A stretch of 64,000 nt of DNA from Eurosta solidaginis. Its lineage: Eukaryota > Arthropoda > Insecta > Diptera > Tephritidae. The stretch is taken from positions 176,426,645 to 176,490,644 of the forward strand of contig NC_090319.1 in NCBI RefSeq assembly GCF_040869045.1. The letters run 5' to 3'. The notes under the pieces were generated by a model, which searched no databases, was not told where the DNA came from, and saw only the letters and a program-made list of their open reading frames with translations. This document shows, piece after piece, positions 1-9,919 of the stretch. The stretch's first letter is position 1. Every line of letters begins with the position of its first letter. Position numbers and translations under genes: made by a program.

Positions 1-850
1 AGGGCCACTCCCTTTTAAAATCCTATTAATACCTTTAATTTGATACCCATATCCGTAAAACACATTATTGTCACCACTGGTCCACCTTTATGGCAATGTC
101 TCGAAAAGGCGTCCACCTGTAGAACTAGGGCCCTCTGCCTTTTAAAATACTCCTTAACACCTTTCATTTGATACCCATATATTAAAAACACATTATAGAG
201 TCACCCCTGGTACATCTTTATGGCAATATCTCGAAAAGGCGTCCACCTGTAGAACTAGGGCTCTCTCCCTTTTAAAATACCCCTTAAAACCTTTCATTTG
301 ATACCCATATCGCACAAACACATTCTAGAGTCACCCCTGGTCCACCTTTATGCCCATATCTCGAAAAACCGTCCACGTGTAGAACTAAGGCCCATTCCCT
401 TTTAAAATACTCATTAACACCTTTCATTTGAAACCCATATCGTTCAAACACATTCTAGAGTCACCCCTGGTCTACCTTTATGCCGATATCTCGAAAAGGC
501 ATCCACGTGTAGAACTAAGGGCCATTTCCTTTTAAAATACTCATTAACACCTTTCATTTGATACCCATATCGTACAAACACATTCTAGAGTCACCCATGG
601 TCCACCTTTACGGCGATATTTCGAAAGGGCCTCCACCAATAGAACTAAAGCCCTCTCCCTTTAAAAATACTCATTAACAGCTTTCATTTGATACCCATGT
701 CGTACAAACACATTCTAGAGTCACGCTTGTCCACCTTTATGGCGATATCTCGAAAAGGCGTGCACCTATAGAACTAAGGCCCACTCCCTTTTAAAATACT
801 CTTTAATACCTTTCATTTGATACCCATGTCATACAAACACATTCCAGGGT
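1..850 (+). repeat. Minisatellite array, about 130-bp unit
   Basis: About seven head-to-tail copies of a 126-130 bp unit. Each copy holds the words CCTTTTAAAATAC, TTTGATACCCATAT, GAGTCACCCCTGGTCCACC and ATCTCGAAAAGGCGTCCACC. The CCTTTTAAAAT word recurs near 12, 138, 268, 398, 528, 658 and 787. The same unit builds the arrays at 51663-53520 and 54891-56040. The array is cut by the window start. No coding capacity is seen. Confidence 0.95.
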
Positions 851-1086
851 TACCCTAGGTTCATTTTCCTACTTGGTGATTTTCCCTTATATGACAAAGG
901 ATGAAGGAAAATCGTTCCAAAAAACGTCACCGTTGGCCTACAGTTTGGTCATTATTTCCCAAACGTATGTGATATGGAGTTAAAAACCACTTATAAACCA
1001 TCTACGAAACCCTACGTAACCAACGCAGCTAAGCTCTCATCTGAGTATGTAATGTTCGGTTACACCCGAACTTAGCCTTCCTTACT
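851..1086 (+). repeat. Right-end module of the minisatellite-bearing dispersed repeat
   Basis: The non-tandem sequence after the array matches the sequence after the arrays at 53521-53650 and 56041-56282. It includes TTTTCCTAC..GATTTTCCC and ends with GTATGTAATGTTCGGTTAC followed by ACCCGAACTTAGCC. The shared right boundary shows that the arrays are the interior of a larger mobile or dispersed unit. Confidence 0.75.
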
Positions 1087-1789
1087 AGTTATATATAAAG
1101 CTTGTTTAAAAGGGTATATCTTAGCGAAAAATAGTTTTGTAACAATGATATTTCACTTACCAAGTTTTATTGTAAGAGAAAATTGGGAGACATTTTTAAA
1201 ATGAGCGGTGCCACCCCCTATTCCGATAAAGCATTACACAACATTTCTAGAGCCTCAAAAAAAAAAAAAACAAAACAAGTAAGGATGGGACTGTCTTCGG
1301 CACAGCCAAATGGGGCTGAACAATAATCTTATCCCGTTCGTAATCTCCAAATAATCGGATGTATAAGATTAGAAATATATAGTGAACAGATGTACATACC
1401 TAGACGATTTTTAAGATAAATATAGAAAAAAAAATGGCAAAAAACCCTCTTATCTGAACGATCGGTTATATGGGATATATATTATATATAGCTCCGATCG
1501 AAATGATTTCTACAGGAAATCTTGTATGAGATATTAGAATATATCACCAAGTTTCACGTTTTTATATTGGAAACTAAGGGAGAAATGGCCAAAAATCTTT
1601 CTATCTGAACGATCGGTTGAATGTAAGAATGTGCTGACACCACACTTCAACAAACACGAGCGAAGCCAACGCAGGTAATTGATCCGGTATCATATTGCGT
1701 AAGCCACTGATGGGCAAAACGGCTCGTATGAGCCTGCACAGTGGGTAAAAAGTCATAAATTTTATTTATTTATTTTATTTAACATTTTT
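1087..1789. other. Gene-free stretch of repeat scraps
   Basis: AT-rich sequence without a recognisable gene. It holds a poly-A run (1260-1270) and a dispersed repeat with the word CTGAACGATCGGTT repeated near 1455 and 1606. The word AACAAGTAAGGATGG near 1275 resembles the reverse complement of the dispersed-repeat right end. An LTR fragment (1624-1702) follows. Confidence 0.5.
1624..1702 (+). repeat. Fragment of the errantivirus-type LTR
   Basis: Closely matches 42138-42219, the start of the errantivirus 3' LTR (TAAGAATGTGCTGACACC...ATCATATTGCGTAAG). It stops abruptly at about 1702, so it is a truncated solo fragment. Confidence 0.7.
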
Positions 1790-3940
1790 TTATACACCTC
1801 GTTTTTGACCAACAATTAAGTCAATATTTGGGTTGATAGAATTTGCTGCTGCAATGCGCATCACAGATGCGAAATTTACTTCGGAAAGCCTATTTCGTAA
1901 CTTAGTTTTTGTCAAATTCATTTTCGAAAAGAATTGTTCACATGTGTAAGTGCTCCCAAACATTGAAACTATATTCGCAGCAAAATTTCGCAACTTTGGA
2001 TATTTCTGCGTATCCAATATTTTGTAGAACCGTATCACATCTCCGCATTCTAAAAACTTGTTTTTTAAAGGAGTGGAGCACTGCAATTCTATCAATTCCA
2101 TTTGTAGTTCTGCCGGAGCTGTTTGAATATTCTGACTGAAAGGAGATACAAACATATCAAACATTCCTTGTAGAGTATCCAGCACTGCAAACCGGTCTTT
2201 AAACTGCATCAGTAATTTTTGAATTTCTTCGCAGTATTTTTTAACATCGATAGCATTGTTCAGAGAAACAGCCTTTAGACGTGGAAAGAAGTGACAATTT
2301 TTTACTGCGAGCTGCTCACCCCATAATTCGAGCTTTGTTTTGAAGCCTCTTATTGCGTCACCTAAATCGTATATACGGTTATCTTTACCTTGCAAAGTCA
2401 AATTCAAAATATTAAGATGCTCTGTAATATCTGTTAAGAAAGCTAAGTCAGCTATCCACTCGGGGTCATTAAGTTCACTAAATGAATATTTTTTAGAAAT
2501 CTGCAGGTTATAAAAAAATAAAATTAGTTTAAAACCTAAGAATATAAGCTGGTGGAATATACCATAAAATCTGAGATGAGTGATCGTAACTCAAAAAATC
2601 TTTTCAGTGTTACTCCCCGACTCAGCCAACGGATTTCTGTGAAATATGGGATATCCAATTGCTCACTTCCCGCGGACTCAAGAAGTCCCTTAAACTGGCG
2701 GTGGTTTAATCCCTTTGAACGAATTATGTTGGTACATTTTACTACATTACCCATTACATTTTGGAAACTTAAAGATTTGGCGCATATAGCTTCCTGGTGA
2801 ATAAGACAATGCACTGCAATACAATCTCGGTTCAATTCGGAAGCAAATTTTGCCTTAAGCCGCCCAACGAATCCTTGCTTGCATCCCATCATCGCTGGCG
2901 CGCCATCAGTTGCCACACTAAAGATTTTACTCCAGTCCAACCCTCTTCTGACAGCACAATCTAAAACCGCATCATAAATATCTTGAACCGTCGTAGTTCC
3001 TTTCAAAGGTATCAAATCAAGTAATTCTTCGGTAATATTGAAATCAATATCTACTCCCCGAATAAATATTGCTAACTGCGCAACATCAGAAATATCTGTG
3101 CTCTCATCTAGAGCCAACGAAGCAGACATAAAGCTAGAAATTTTTCGGTCGAGCTGCATTTGGCAGTCGTTAGCCATATCTTGCACCCTTCGACCGATAG
3201 TTTGACGCGACAAACATATTTGGTTGTATTTGTGAATATGTTCTTTCGACAAAGTGTCAACTGCTTCCAAAATACAAGATTTTATATAGTCCCCATCTGA
3301 AAAGGGATGATTACCCATAATCATTTTGTGGATAATAGCATAGCTTACACGAGTTGCTCCAAATCCATCAACAGCAATCTATTGCAAATAAAATGTAGCA
3401 AATAATGATTATATGTAGTAACAAATTTCCAAATCACGTAATTGGACGCGTTTCCGATGCGCAATAGTTGAGTAAGCCGTTGACTCAGCTGGAACGTCAG
3501 TTGAGTGACAAAACTTTGGAAATAATACGTTCAGCTAACTGACGACAAATGATCACCAATTTGACCTAAAGCTCCAACTATTTTTTAAAATGCACTGCAG
3601 TCCGTTTCCGTGATCACTTATCAGCTGAGTCAACCTTTGCACTTCGAAACGCGTTCACTAATGACCGCACCTCTTGATCACTGTTTTCTTCATCAGAAGT
3701 TAGTTGCTGAAATAATTCTAATCGTGCTTCGTCTGAATACTTATCACATTCACTATGAAATTTTTGATAATGCCTTCTAATATTAAAAACTTTGCAAACT
3801 ACATGCTTCTTGCAAAGTAGACATTGAGATTCACCACCACTATGTTGACACATATATTTTATACTCCAATCCTTATTAAAACTGCCTGACTTTCTTTTTA
3901 AAGAACTTACACTTATTTCACATTCCAAAGCCATTTTCAA
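1790..3940 (-). pseudogene. hAT-superfamily transposase, broken
   Basis: Three reading frames on the minus strand add up to one hAT transposase of the GTF2IRD2/ZBED type. 3940-3614 gives the N-terminus with a BED-like zinc finger (CLLCKKH..H). About 3375-2536 gives the catalytic core, with ALDESTDISDVAQLA, SVATDGAPAMMG and VHCLIHQEAICAKSL. About 2530-1790 gives the C-terminal part ending in the hAT dimerisation motif around STYTCEQFFSKMNLTK. The core and C-terminal blocks are separated by stops around 2520-2540, and about 240 bp of non-coding sequence lies between the N-terminal and core blocks (an intron or an insertion). A possible element end is CAGTGGGTAAAAAG near 1738. The opposite inverted repeat and an 8-bp target duplication were not found. 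It encodes a cut-and-paste transposase and is probably inactive. Confidence 0.85.
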
Positions 3941-4738
3941 AATACAATAAAGCGAATAAACTATGAAACATGTACATATTTCATAAAAATTTGATGCACG
4001 AATTACAGTTTTTGAACACCGTTATAATATATATAAGCATCATCAACAACACGGCTCATCTTGCTTAATACATATTTAACATTTACCAAGCTATGCCGAA
4101 AATAGAGCTGCCACCGCTTTTATTATGTTCAAATATTAAGCGTTTTAGGATAAAGTAGCCTTTACCGGCGGCTTCGCTCGCACTAAAGGCCACAAATATG
4201 TAATGTCGCTTTTGTGATTCATAACTCGAACTGAATTTTCAGTTGTAATTTTAAAAGTTCCTTTATGATTCAAATCATAAACAAAGCAAGTTTTAAAATT
4301 GGAAAAATGGTCGCCGTAAATTAAATACACATGCAACACATGCTCCAACAATTTTTGCAATGTGGATTTAACGATATATGTATGTGAGCTGAAGAAAATT
4401 GAAAATTCCTCCATAATTTGAAATTTATAAATGAAAGCAGTTATGTTTACAATAAAACTGGTAAAATTAGTCATTGTTTATGCGATTGGTACCTTTTTTA
4501 TTTGTAAACTGATACATTTCTTTCTAGGCTCACGGCAACACTGCCAACAAATCTGAAAAGGGTTTCGTTTTCCCACGATTGTATAAGAAACGTGCATTAG
4601 TACGTTTTTCTACTACTACTTCCTCTAATGCTAATACTTTAAAAATACTTTTTTTAAATACTTTTATGTATACATTGCAAAATGAATCGGCTTGCATATA
4701 ATTAAATGTTTGTGAAGGCGAAATGAATGTCAATAATG
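3941..4738. other. Gene-free flank between the hAT remnant and the BEL element
   Basis: No recognisable gene. A 109-codon open frame (4145-4474, minus) has no familiar motif and AT-rich composition, and is probably chance or part of an unidentified repeat. The stretch next to 4739 is the pre-insertion site of the BEL element; its continuation is at 21201. Confidence 0.5.
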
Positions 4739-4743
4739 CGCTG
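4739..4743. other. Target-site duplication CGCTG (left)
   Basis: CGCTG immediately precedes the LTR that begins TGTTCGGCC. The same five bases follow the other LTR at 21196-21200. A 5-bp duplication is usual for BEL/Pao integrases. Confidence 0.9.
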
Positions 4744-5246
4744 TGTTCGGCCTGAGTGCGTCGTAAACCGGCAGTGGGTAGGCGCACAAGGGTCGATCTT
4801 GGAGTGGATGGTTCGCTCAAAAGAAATAAAGGAAACAAACGCACAGAGGATTTCCTCGTTATAATAATGTTTTATTAAGAGTGTTAGGAAATATAGAGTG
4901 GATACAATATTACCTTGGTGTTGAACGTGACGGTGGCGATCTTGGGCGATGTGTGCTGGTTGGCGGTCAATCGAAAAAGAGAGCGGTTATCCCGTTGAGG
5001 ACAACCGCTAAGCCGCGAAAAAGTCCTCTGGTATTAAGGAGGGGAAAAAAAGCCACACACACAACAACCCCCACATATACGTGCATGGCTGCTGACAACC
5101 CGCACACACACGTGCATGCGTATGAAACGCATGCATGTGCATGCATACACACAAATGCGGCGTGAGTGTGGGTGGCTGGAAATATTATTAAAACGTTAGG
5201 GAGGGGCGCCGTCAATCAGATAAAAGTTAGGCATTGGGCCTAAACA
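4744..5246 (-). repeat. BEL element LTR (3' LTR in element orientation)
   Basis: Starts TGTTCGGCC and ends GGGCCTAAACA on the plus strand, so it has the TGTT..AACA termini of an LTR. It is 503 bp and no difference from 20693-21195 was found on reading. On the minus strand it carries an AATAAA polyadenylation signal (4871-4876). A short open frame across it (4881-5165) is identical in both copies and is not a gene. Confidence 0.95.
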
Positions 5247-5260
5247 TGCCGCCCCCCTTG
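5247..5260 (-). promoter_or_regulatory. Polypurine tract of the BEL element
   Basis: Read on the minus strand, GCAAGGGGGGCGGCA abuts the LTR. A purine-rich tract is the expected primer for plus-strand DNA synthesis, and its place supports the minus orientation. Confidence 0.7.
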
Positions 5261-6254
5261 CGGTACGCAACATCACAGTCCGCCAAGGATCACCGACCGT
5301 GAAGAAGAGAAAAAAATAAAAAACTTATAATTAATTATATCTAACTTAACATAATGCCGGACAGTCCGCCGGCTTGGCGGCACGCAAAATGGTTTGCGCA
5401 GTGTGGGAGCTTGGTTGCTGCTGCCTCGGTCATTCACCAATTTTTCCGTTATGGTGTAAGGCGTGAGCCAGGTTTGCCTAGAGCTAGGGATTGCGAAAAG
5501 AAGTAAGAGGATATACGTGTTCATATTTCTTGCCGTTTATTACAAATTCATTGGAAATTCTATGCTTGTGAGTTTTGCATGAAGAAAATTCAATAAAAAA
5601 TAACTTATTGTAATGATACAAGCTTTTAAAACGCACACCTCCATTGTGAATTCATACAAGTGGCGAATTTTCGATAAAACGTTCACCATAGTGAACAGAG
5701 AGTGAGTATTAATATGTTTTCTGTATACAAATTTAAAGCTGATTTGAAACAAATGTGCAATTCATGGCACTTCAATTTAATAACGGCGAACACAAGAAAA
5801 AGAAACCTTTCTTCCATTCTCTGGCCCTTCGCGACAGCCGTTCTCCCTGTCAGCTATGATTTGACACGTAGGCATGGCAATGGAGGGATAGAAAGATTTT
5901 TCACTTGTACGTACTCACAATGCACACCTCTTGCGACTGTGTACAACAGAAATTCAAGAAAATAAAAAAGGATAAAAGTTTAAAAATTCATGTATTTCGG
6001 TCGTTACCGAACATTTTGCTGTTAGGCCTTCGCTGTGCCCGAGAGTACCCAACCGAAGATGGTACTCTGAGCTAACAAAGGGCCAAACGTGGTGGGCAGC
6101 ATCCCTGGGAGTATTATCTCGGCATATACATCTGTGCCTAGGACGAGGCGGATCGGGGCGGATGAGTAGAACTGCGGATCCGCCAGACGAAGATGTGCGT
6201 ACGGGGCTGCAATGGCACTGTCGATGCTGGTTGTGGGTGTCGTGCGCCGAAAAT
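5261..6254. other. Unidentified 3' region of the BEL element
   Basis: No recognisable gene. It is AT-rich to about 5980, then GC-richer to 6254. Open frames here (for example 5702-5965 plus, 5954-6328 minus) have no familiar motif. The sequence is unique within the window, so its origin (original 3' untranslated region or captured DNA) is unknown. Confidence 0.4.
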
Positions 6255-6450
6255 TGGCTACGACCGCAGCATGGGTCGCAATCCTTCTGTTCTGTCCGTG
6301 TCTTCCGAGTACGTGTAGTCGACCTCATTACCGAGAAGGGTCAAGTCAGACGACCTTTGGTCAAACTGATCCTTCTTCCCACGGAGATAGATTGTGAGAG
6401 GACCAAGAGCCTCTCTTAACAATCCCCCCGTTCCTCCACCTCCCGCCTTT
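6255..6450 (+). repeat. Chimeric inverted copies of two distant BEL segments
   Basis: 6255-6306 (52 bp) is the exact reverse complement of 12419-12470. 6305-6450 (146 bp) is the exact reverse complement of 14507-14652, which includes the last pol codons (ITEKGQVRRPLVKL) and the stop. The two pieces overlap by the dinucleotide CC at 6305-6306. This is a microhomology junction between sequences that lie 2 kb apart elsewhere in the element, as expected from template switching or end joining. Confidence 0.85.
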
Positions 6451-6472
6451 CAAAAAATATCCCACAAATTCA

Positions 6473-6785
6473 CTCGCTCACCCCGAGCGAGGACACCAGA
6501 AATCTCCCCACTCACTCGTTATTACATAGCGAGTATCCCAGAAAAGCCCTTACGCAGACCCTCGGTCAACAAAGGCACTCGGCCCATAATCTTTTAAATT
6601 TTCAAAATTTCAAAACCCAGCTCTCGTTCACCCGGAACGAGGCCAACCAACAACCCTAATGCAGATCCCCCATCTGCCACAAGACACGTATTTTTTGAAT
6701 TTTCAAAAATTAAACCCCACATTCACTCGCTCACCCCGAGCGAGGACACCAAAAAATTCCAAATTCACTCACTCCCCAGAGCGAG
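6473..6785 (+). repeat. Array of five related hairpins with compensatory changes
   Basis: Five short stem-loops of one design: 6473-6491 (CTCGCTCACCCCGAGCGAG), 6515-6533 (CTCGTTAT..ATAGCGAG, one G-U pair), 6623-6641 (CTCGTTCACCCGGAACGAG), 6726-6744 (same as the first), and 6768-6785 (CTCACTC..GAGCGAG, one mismatch). The first and third differ at both partners of one base pair (C-G to T-A), so pairing is kept. Linkers repeat words such as GAGGACACCA. They lie just downstream of the inverted pol end, so they may belong to the 3' untranslated region of the plus-oriented donor. Confidence 0.75.
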
Positions 6786-8008
6786 GACCCCAGAACCCTC
6801 CAAATACCAGTGTTCATAGGAGGAATCGACAAACAAAATAACCGAAATATCCAACACGCTACAATGTTTACGATGTTGGCCTCTAGTGGGTGGGAAAAGT
6901 GCTCCGTAATCTTTAAATAATTATTTAATCCGAACTGAATTTGAACTACATACCTTTATTCATATCAAAAAATTGAAAAGCGATTTACCACAACATATGT
7001 CTCAATTAGTTAGCACAAAACTACATCCAGACCGATTCCTGAATACGAAAGTTAATGAAATTCATTGTGCTATGGAATCGAACCGGGGTCTATGCAAGGT
7101 TCCGCTAAGTTAAGCTAGCTAGTTAGCGCCTTGAGGCACGTGTAATTAAGGCCTAATACTTATAAATAATAAATACGTTATGTATGGACGTACAAAAGAG
7201 ACCAGAAAATTGAAAACTATATCCAATAATAATAATCTCGGCGAAAATCGGTCGACTTATATTAAAAAAAAAAAAACCAAAATTTATCTGATGAGCACAA
7301 TAATTTGATTTAAATTGGGCATACAAAATTAGCTTTCACACGGAATATTTTACGAACTAACTCTTATACCTCCACAAAAGAACTAAGCTGAAAAAAAAAA
7401 AATAATAATAATCGTTGGCCAAAGAGGTGTGCCTTTTTTTTTCCAGTTTTCGTTCCCTTGATTGTAGGAATTCACGCCGAACCTCACTGGGTTTCATTTT
7501 ATAAATGCCAATTAATTTATTAAGAATATGTTCGGCAGTGTGAGAATCTGCTTCAAAGTCGGTAATGCCTCCAATCATCATAACTGTCAATGCGTTTTAA
7601 GCATTGGCGTCAACCATTACCAACCTATAATGCAATTTTGGCGCGTAAGAGTTTCAAGAGTAAGCTCGCTAATATGTTCGTGACATTTGTGCTCTCAACC
7701 AGTTAGCATTTGGTCCCTTGATCGCTCAACTTGGGACCTGATCATACTACCCGTCCTCCTCTTGTAAAAAAAAAAAAAAGGTCACACCTCTTTTGTAACT
7801 GATGATGCTGGAGGTGGTGGCGGTACCGCATCAACAATAAAAAGTAAACTCGCTCTACAATTAGCGAATAGTCCCAACCAAGCGCAAAAATAAATTTATG
7901 GAATATGCACGATTTGATGGCACTTATATGACAGAAATACAAACGAAAAGCGTACATGTTTTTTCTAAGTATGCTGCCGGAAAGAGGTAGTAACTATCCA
8001 ATAAGAAT
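6786..8008. other. Unidentified sequence inside the BEL element
   Basis: Apart from the tRNA-like segment at 7067-7139, nothing could be named. An open frame at 7357-7590 (minus) contains a basic, helix-prone stretch ([20 protein letters not shown]) that reads like real protein but was not recognised. It degenerates into a T-rich tail. Poly-A runs lie at 7262-7276, 7390-7400 and 7768-7780. Confidence 0.4.
7067..7139 (-). other. tRNA-like 73-nt segment, degenerate
   Basis: Read on the minus strand, a 73-nt segment begins GTGC and ends GCAC and contains the T-loop/box B word GGTTCGATTCC at the right distance. Only four acceptor pairs form and the T stem is mismatched, so this is not a functional tRNA. 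A decayed tRNA or the head of a tRNA-derived SINE are both possible. Confidence 0.35.
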
Positions 8009-8580
8009 TTGCGTACTAGCCAGCGCAAAGACAATTGGGTAATTGGCCTTGTAGGTTACAAAGCAACAACACAGTACCCCGAGATTCCGTTAAAATCCAT
8101 TAGGCATTATGCTTTACACACGACGAGAGATGGTATGGAAGACTGTCCCCCTTGTTCCAAGTTTGGCTTTTCTCATCTAAAATTGGCAGAACGTGGGCCA
8201 GTGGCTCAAGTAATACGCGTTGCTTATGCCAACAATTTAGCAACAAAATCTATGAAATCTGAAGATGACAAAGCGAGAGTGGCAGCGGCAGCTGTACGCT
8301 CTATACAAAAAATTTATCAAAAAAAAATGGCAAAGGGGTTGATGAAGGCGACTCTAACTGTCTTACTATAAGTCACAATGATGATTATGAAGAACGTCTA
8401 AAGACTCCTAATGCTATGTTGGAAGCACCTATGTATCGTACATATCGTCTAAACATAATCGAAAAACCTTTCTTTAAAACGGAAGTAGCACTTGGTCAAT
8501 TTCGATTCGATCACCTGAAATCCCAAGTGACCAACATAAGAACGCCAAATTTTGAAGTAAACAAAAGGCTATACACTTGA
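8009..8580 (+). pseudogene. Unrecognised coding remnant upstream of the LPCAT copy
   Basis: An open frame at 8009-8371 (no verified start) includes CPPCSKFGFSHLKLAERGP and a charged C-terminal helix. After a frameshift near 8345-8390 the coding character continues to about 8580 ([23 protein letters not shown]) before stops. Composition and phrasing look like eukaryotic coding DNA rather than retrotransposon gag or pol. It was not recognised. It ends about 100 bp before the LPCAT start codon, so both may come from one captured transcript or read-through RNA. Confidence 0.4.
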
Positions 8581-8686
8581 TGTCATCGCGTATTGTGAAA
8601 TAATCGAAAAACGCAATGTAAAGGCAACGCCTCGCATACGGCGTAAGTCTTCCCCACCGTTCAACCCACCAAGCCAAATCACCAAA

Positions 8687-9725
8687 ATGATAACATCAAT
8701 ATTTAATAATCAACGTAAAAACGCTTCACACAGTGATGCAGACATTGCAAGTCACGAAACAACCGAAATTAATGCCACGAATCGAAATAATTCTCTTGAA
8801 AAGACGGATTCCGAAGATGATACTTGGTCATCAACAGGATATAATTACATTAATCCATTTGTCCATAATTTGCAGATCGACAACAGAATTGATTTGGCAA
8901 GATTTATATGCTTACCGTGCTTTTGCTTCCCATTCGCGTTGTTGGCTGTTTTTTTTATCACTTTTATCTGCGTGGAGGGTTGCCTGCATTGCTCTATATG
9001 GTCTTACAGTTGATGATATGATGTCCAAAACAATTAGTGGTTGGCGTAGACATTTTAAACGAGTAACACCCGCTTCTCTGCGCATGTTATACGCTTCAGG
9101 GTCCTTTATCATGTCAAAATGGTTGGGCAACGTGCCTCACCTAAACAAGCTCCAATTCTGGTGGTAGCACCGCACTCTTCCTACGTCGACTCGATTATTG
9201 TTGTAACAGCTGGGCCGCCATCAATTGTAGCAAAGCGTGATAGCGCTGATATACCTCTATTGGGCAAAATCATCAACTTCGCTCAACCGATTTATGTGCA
9301 AATACGATACGTCCGATTGTACAGCGTGCACGTCCGGAGGAAGAATGGCCACAGGTGGTAATTTTGTATGAGGGTACCTGCACAAATCGTAAGGCATTGA
9401 TTAATGTTAAGTCTGGCGCTTCTATCCGGGCGTACCAGTGCATCCGGTATTGCTAAAGTATCCCAACAAGTATGACATATTCACATGGACTTGGCAAGGT
9501 CCAGGCATATTCAAGCTTATTTGGGTAACAATGGCACAATTTTATAATCGTTGCGAAATTGAGTATTTACCTGCCTATACGCCGTCAGAAGAGGAAAAAT
9601 CAGATGCGTAGAATATTGCGTCAGAATATTCCTTTGAAGATGTAATTACAATGAGCCGTGCAAATGATATGCGTGCTCCCTTTCCTGGCGATATTATCGA
9701 AATTGATGGTCTTGCCTCAAAATAA
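8687..9725 (+). pseudogene. LPCAT (lysophosphatidylcholine acyltransferase) retrocopy, broken
   Basis: Conceptual translation across several frameshifts follows an insect LPCAT-like acyltransferase, an ER or lipid-droplet enzyme of phospholipid remodelling. In order: N-terminus with NPFVHNLQIDNRIDLAR; a hydrophobic segment (MLTVLLLPIRVVGCFF); SGWRRHFKRVTP; acyltransferase block I APHSSYVD (the HX4D motif); VAKRDSADIPLLGKIINFAQ; EGTCTNRKAL (EGT block); TWTWQGPGIF; and FYNRCEIEYLPAYTPSEEE. A shorter C-terminal piece (YSFEDVITM) runs to a stop near 9725. At least three frameshifts, an in-frame stop and a small deletion after SEEEKSDA make it non-functional. No intron interrupts about 900 bp, consistent with a reverse-transcribed copy. 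It lies inside the BEL element in antisense to gag-pol. Confidence 0.85.
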
Positions 9726-9919
9726 TGCTCACTGTGACCGGGCGGGCGCATTTTTAAATCAAAAATTTTTTTTTTCTGGGCCACAACTGTTCAAAAATCC
9801 CTTTCCTGGCGATATTATCGAAATTGATGGTCTTGCCTCAAAATAATGCTCACTGTGACCGGGCGGGCGCATTTTTAAATCAAAATTTTTTTTTCTGGGC
9901 CACAACTGTTCAAAAATCA
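9678..9919 (+). repeat. 121-bp direct tandem duplication at the 3' end of the LPCAT copy
   Basis: Two head-to-tail copies with period 121: 9678-9798 and 9799-9919. They contain CCCTTTCCTGGCGATATT, ACCGGGCGGGCGCATTTTT, a T-run of slightly different length and GGGCCACAACTGTTC. The duplication includes the last LPCAT codons and the following non-coding sequence, so it arose after capture. Confidence 0.9.

Noticed and set aside
1..850. Regularly spaced repeats resembling a CRISPR array
   Set aside because: The whole 130-bp unit is repeated with no unique spacers, and the context is eukaryotic transposons.
4145..4474. 109-codon minus-strand frame
   Set aside because: No recognisable motif, AT-driven composition and no neighbour in the same frame.
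4881..5165. 94-codon open frame
   Set aside because: It lies within the LTR and is identical in both LTRs (also 20830-21114). Low-complexity CACACA-rich sequence and no motif.
7067..7139. Functional tRNA gene
   Set aside because: Only four acceptor pairs and a mismatched T stem.
8687..9725. Functional LPCAT gene
   Set aside because: At least three frameshifts, an in-frame stop and a deletion in the C-terminal half.
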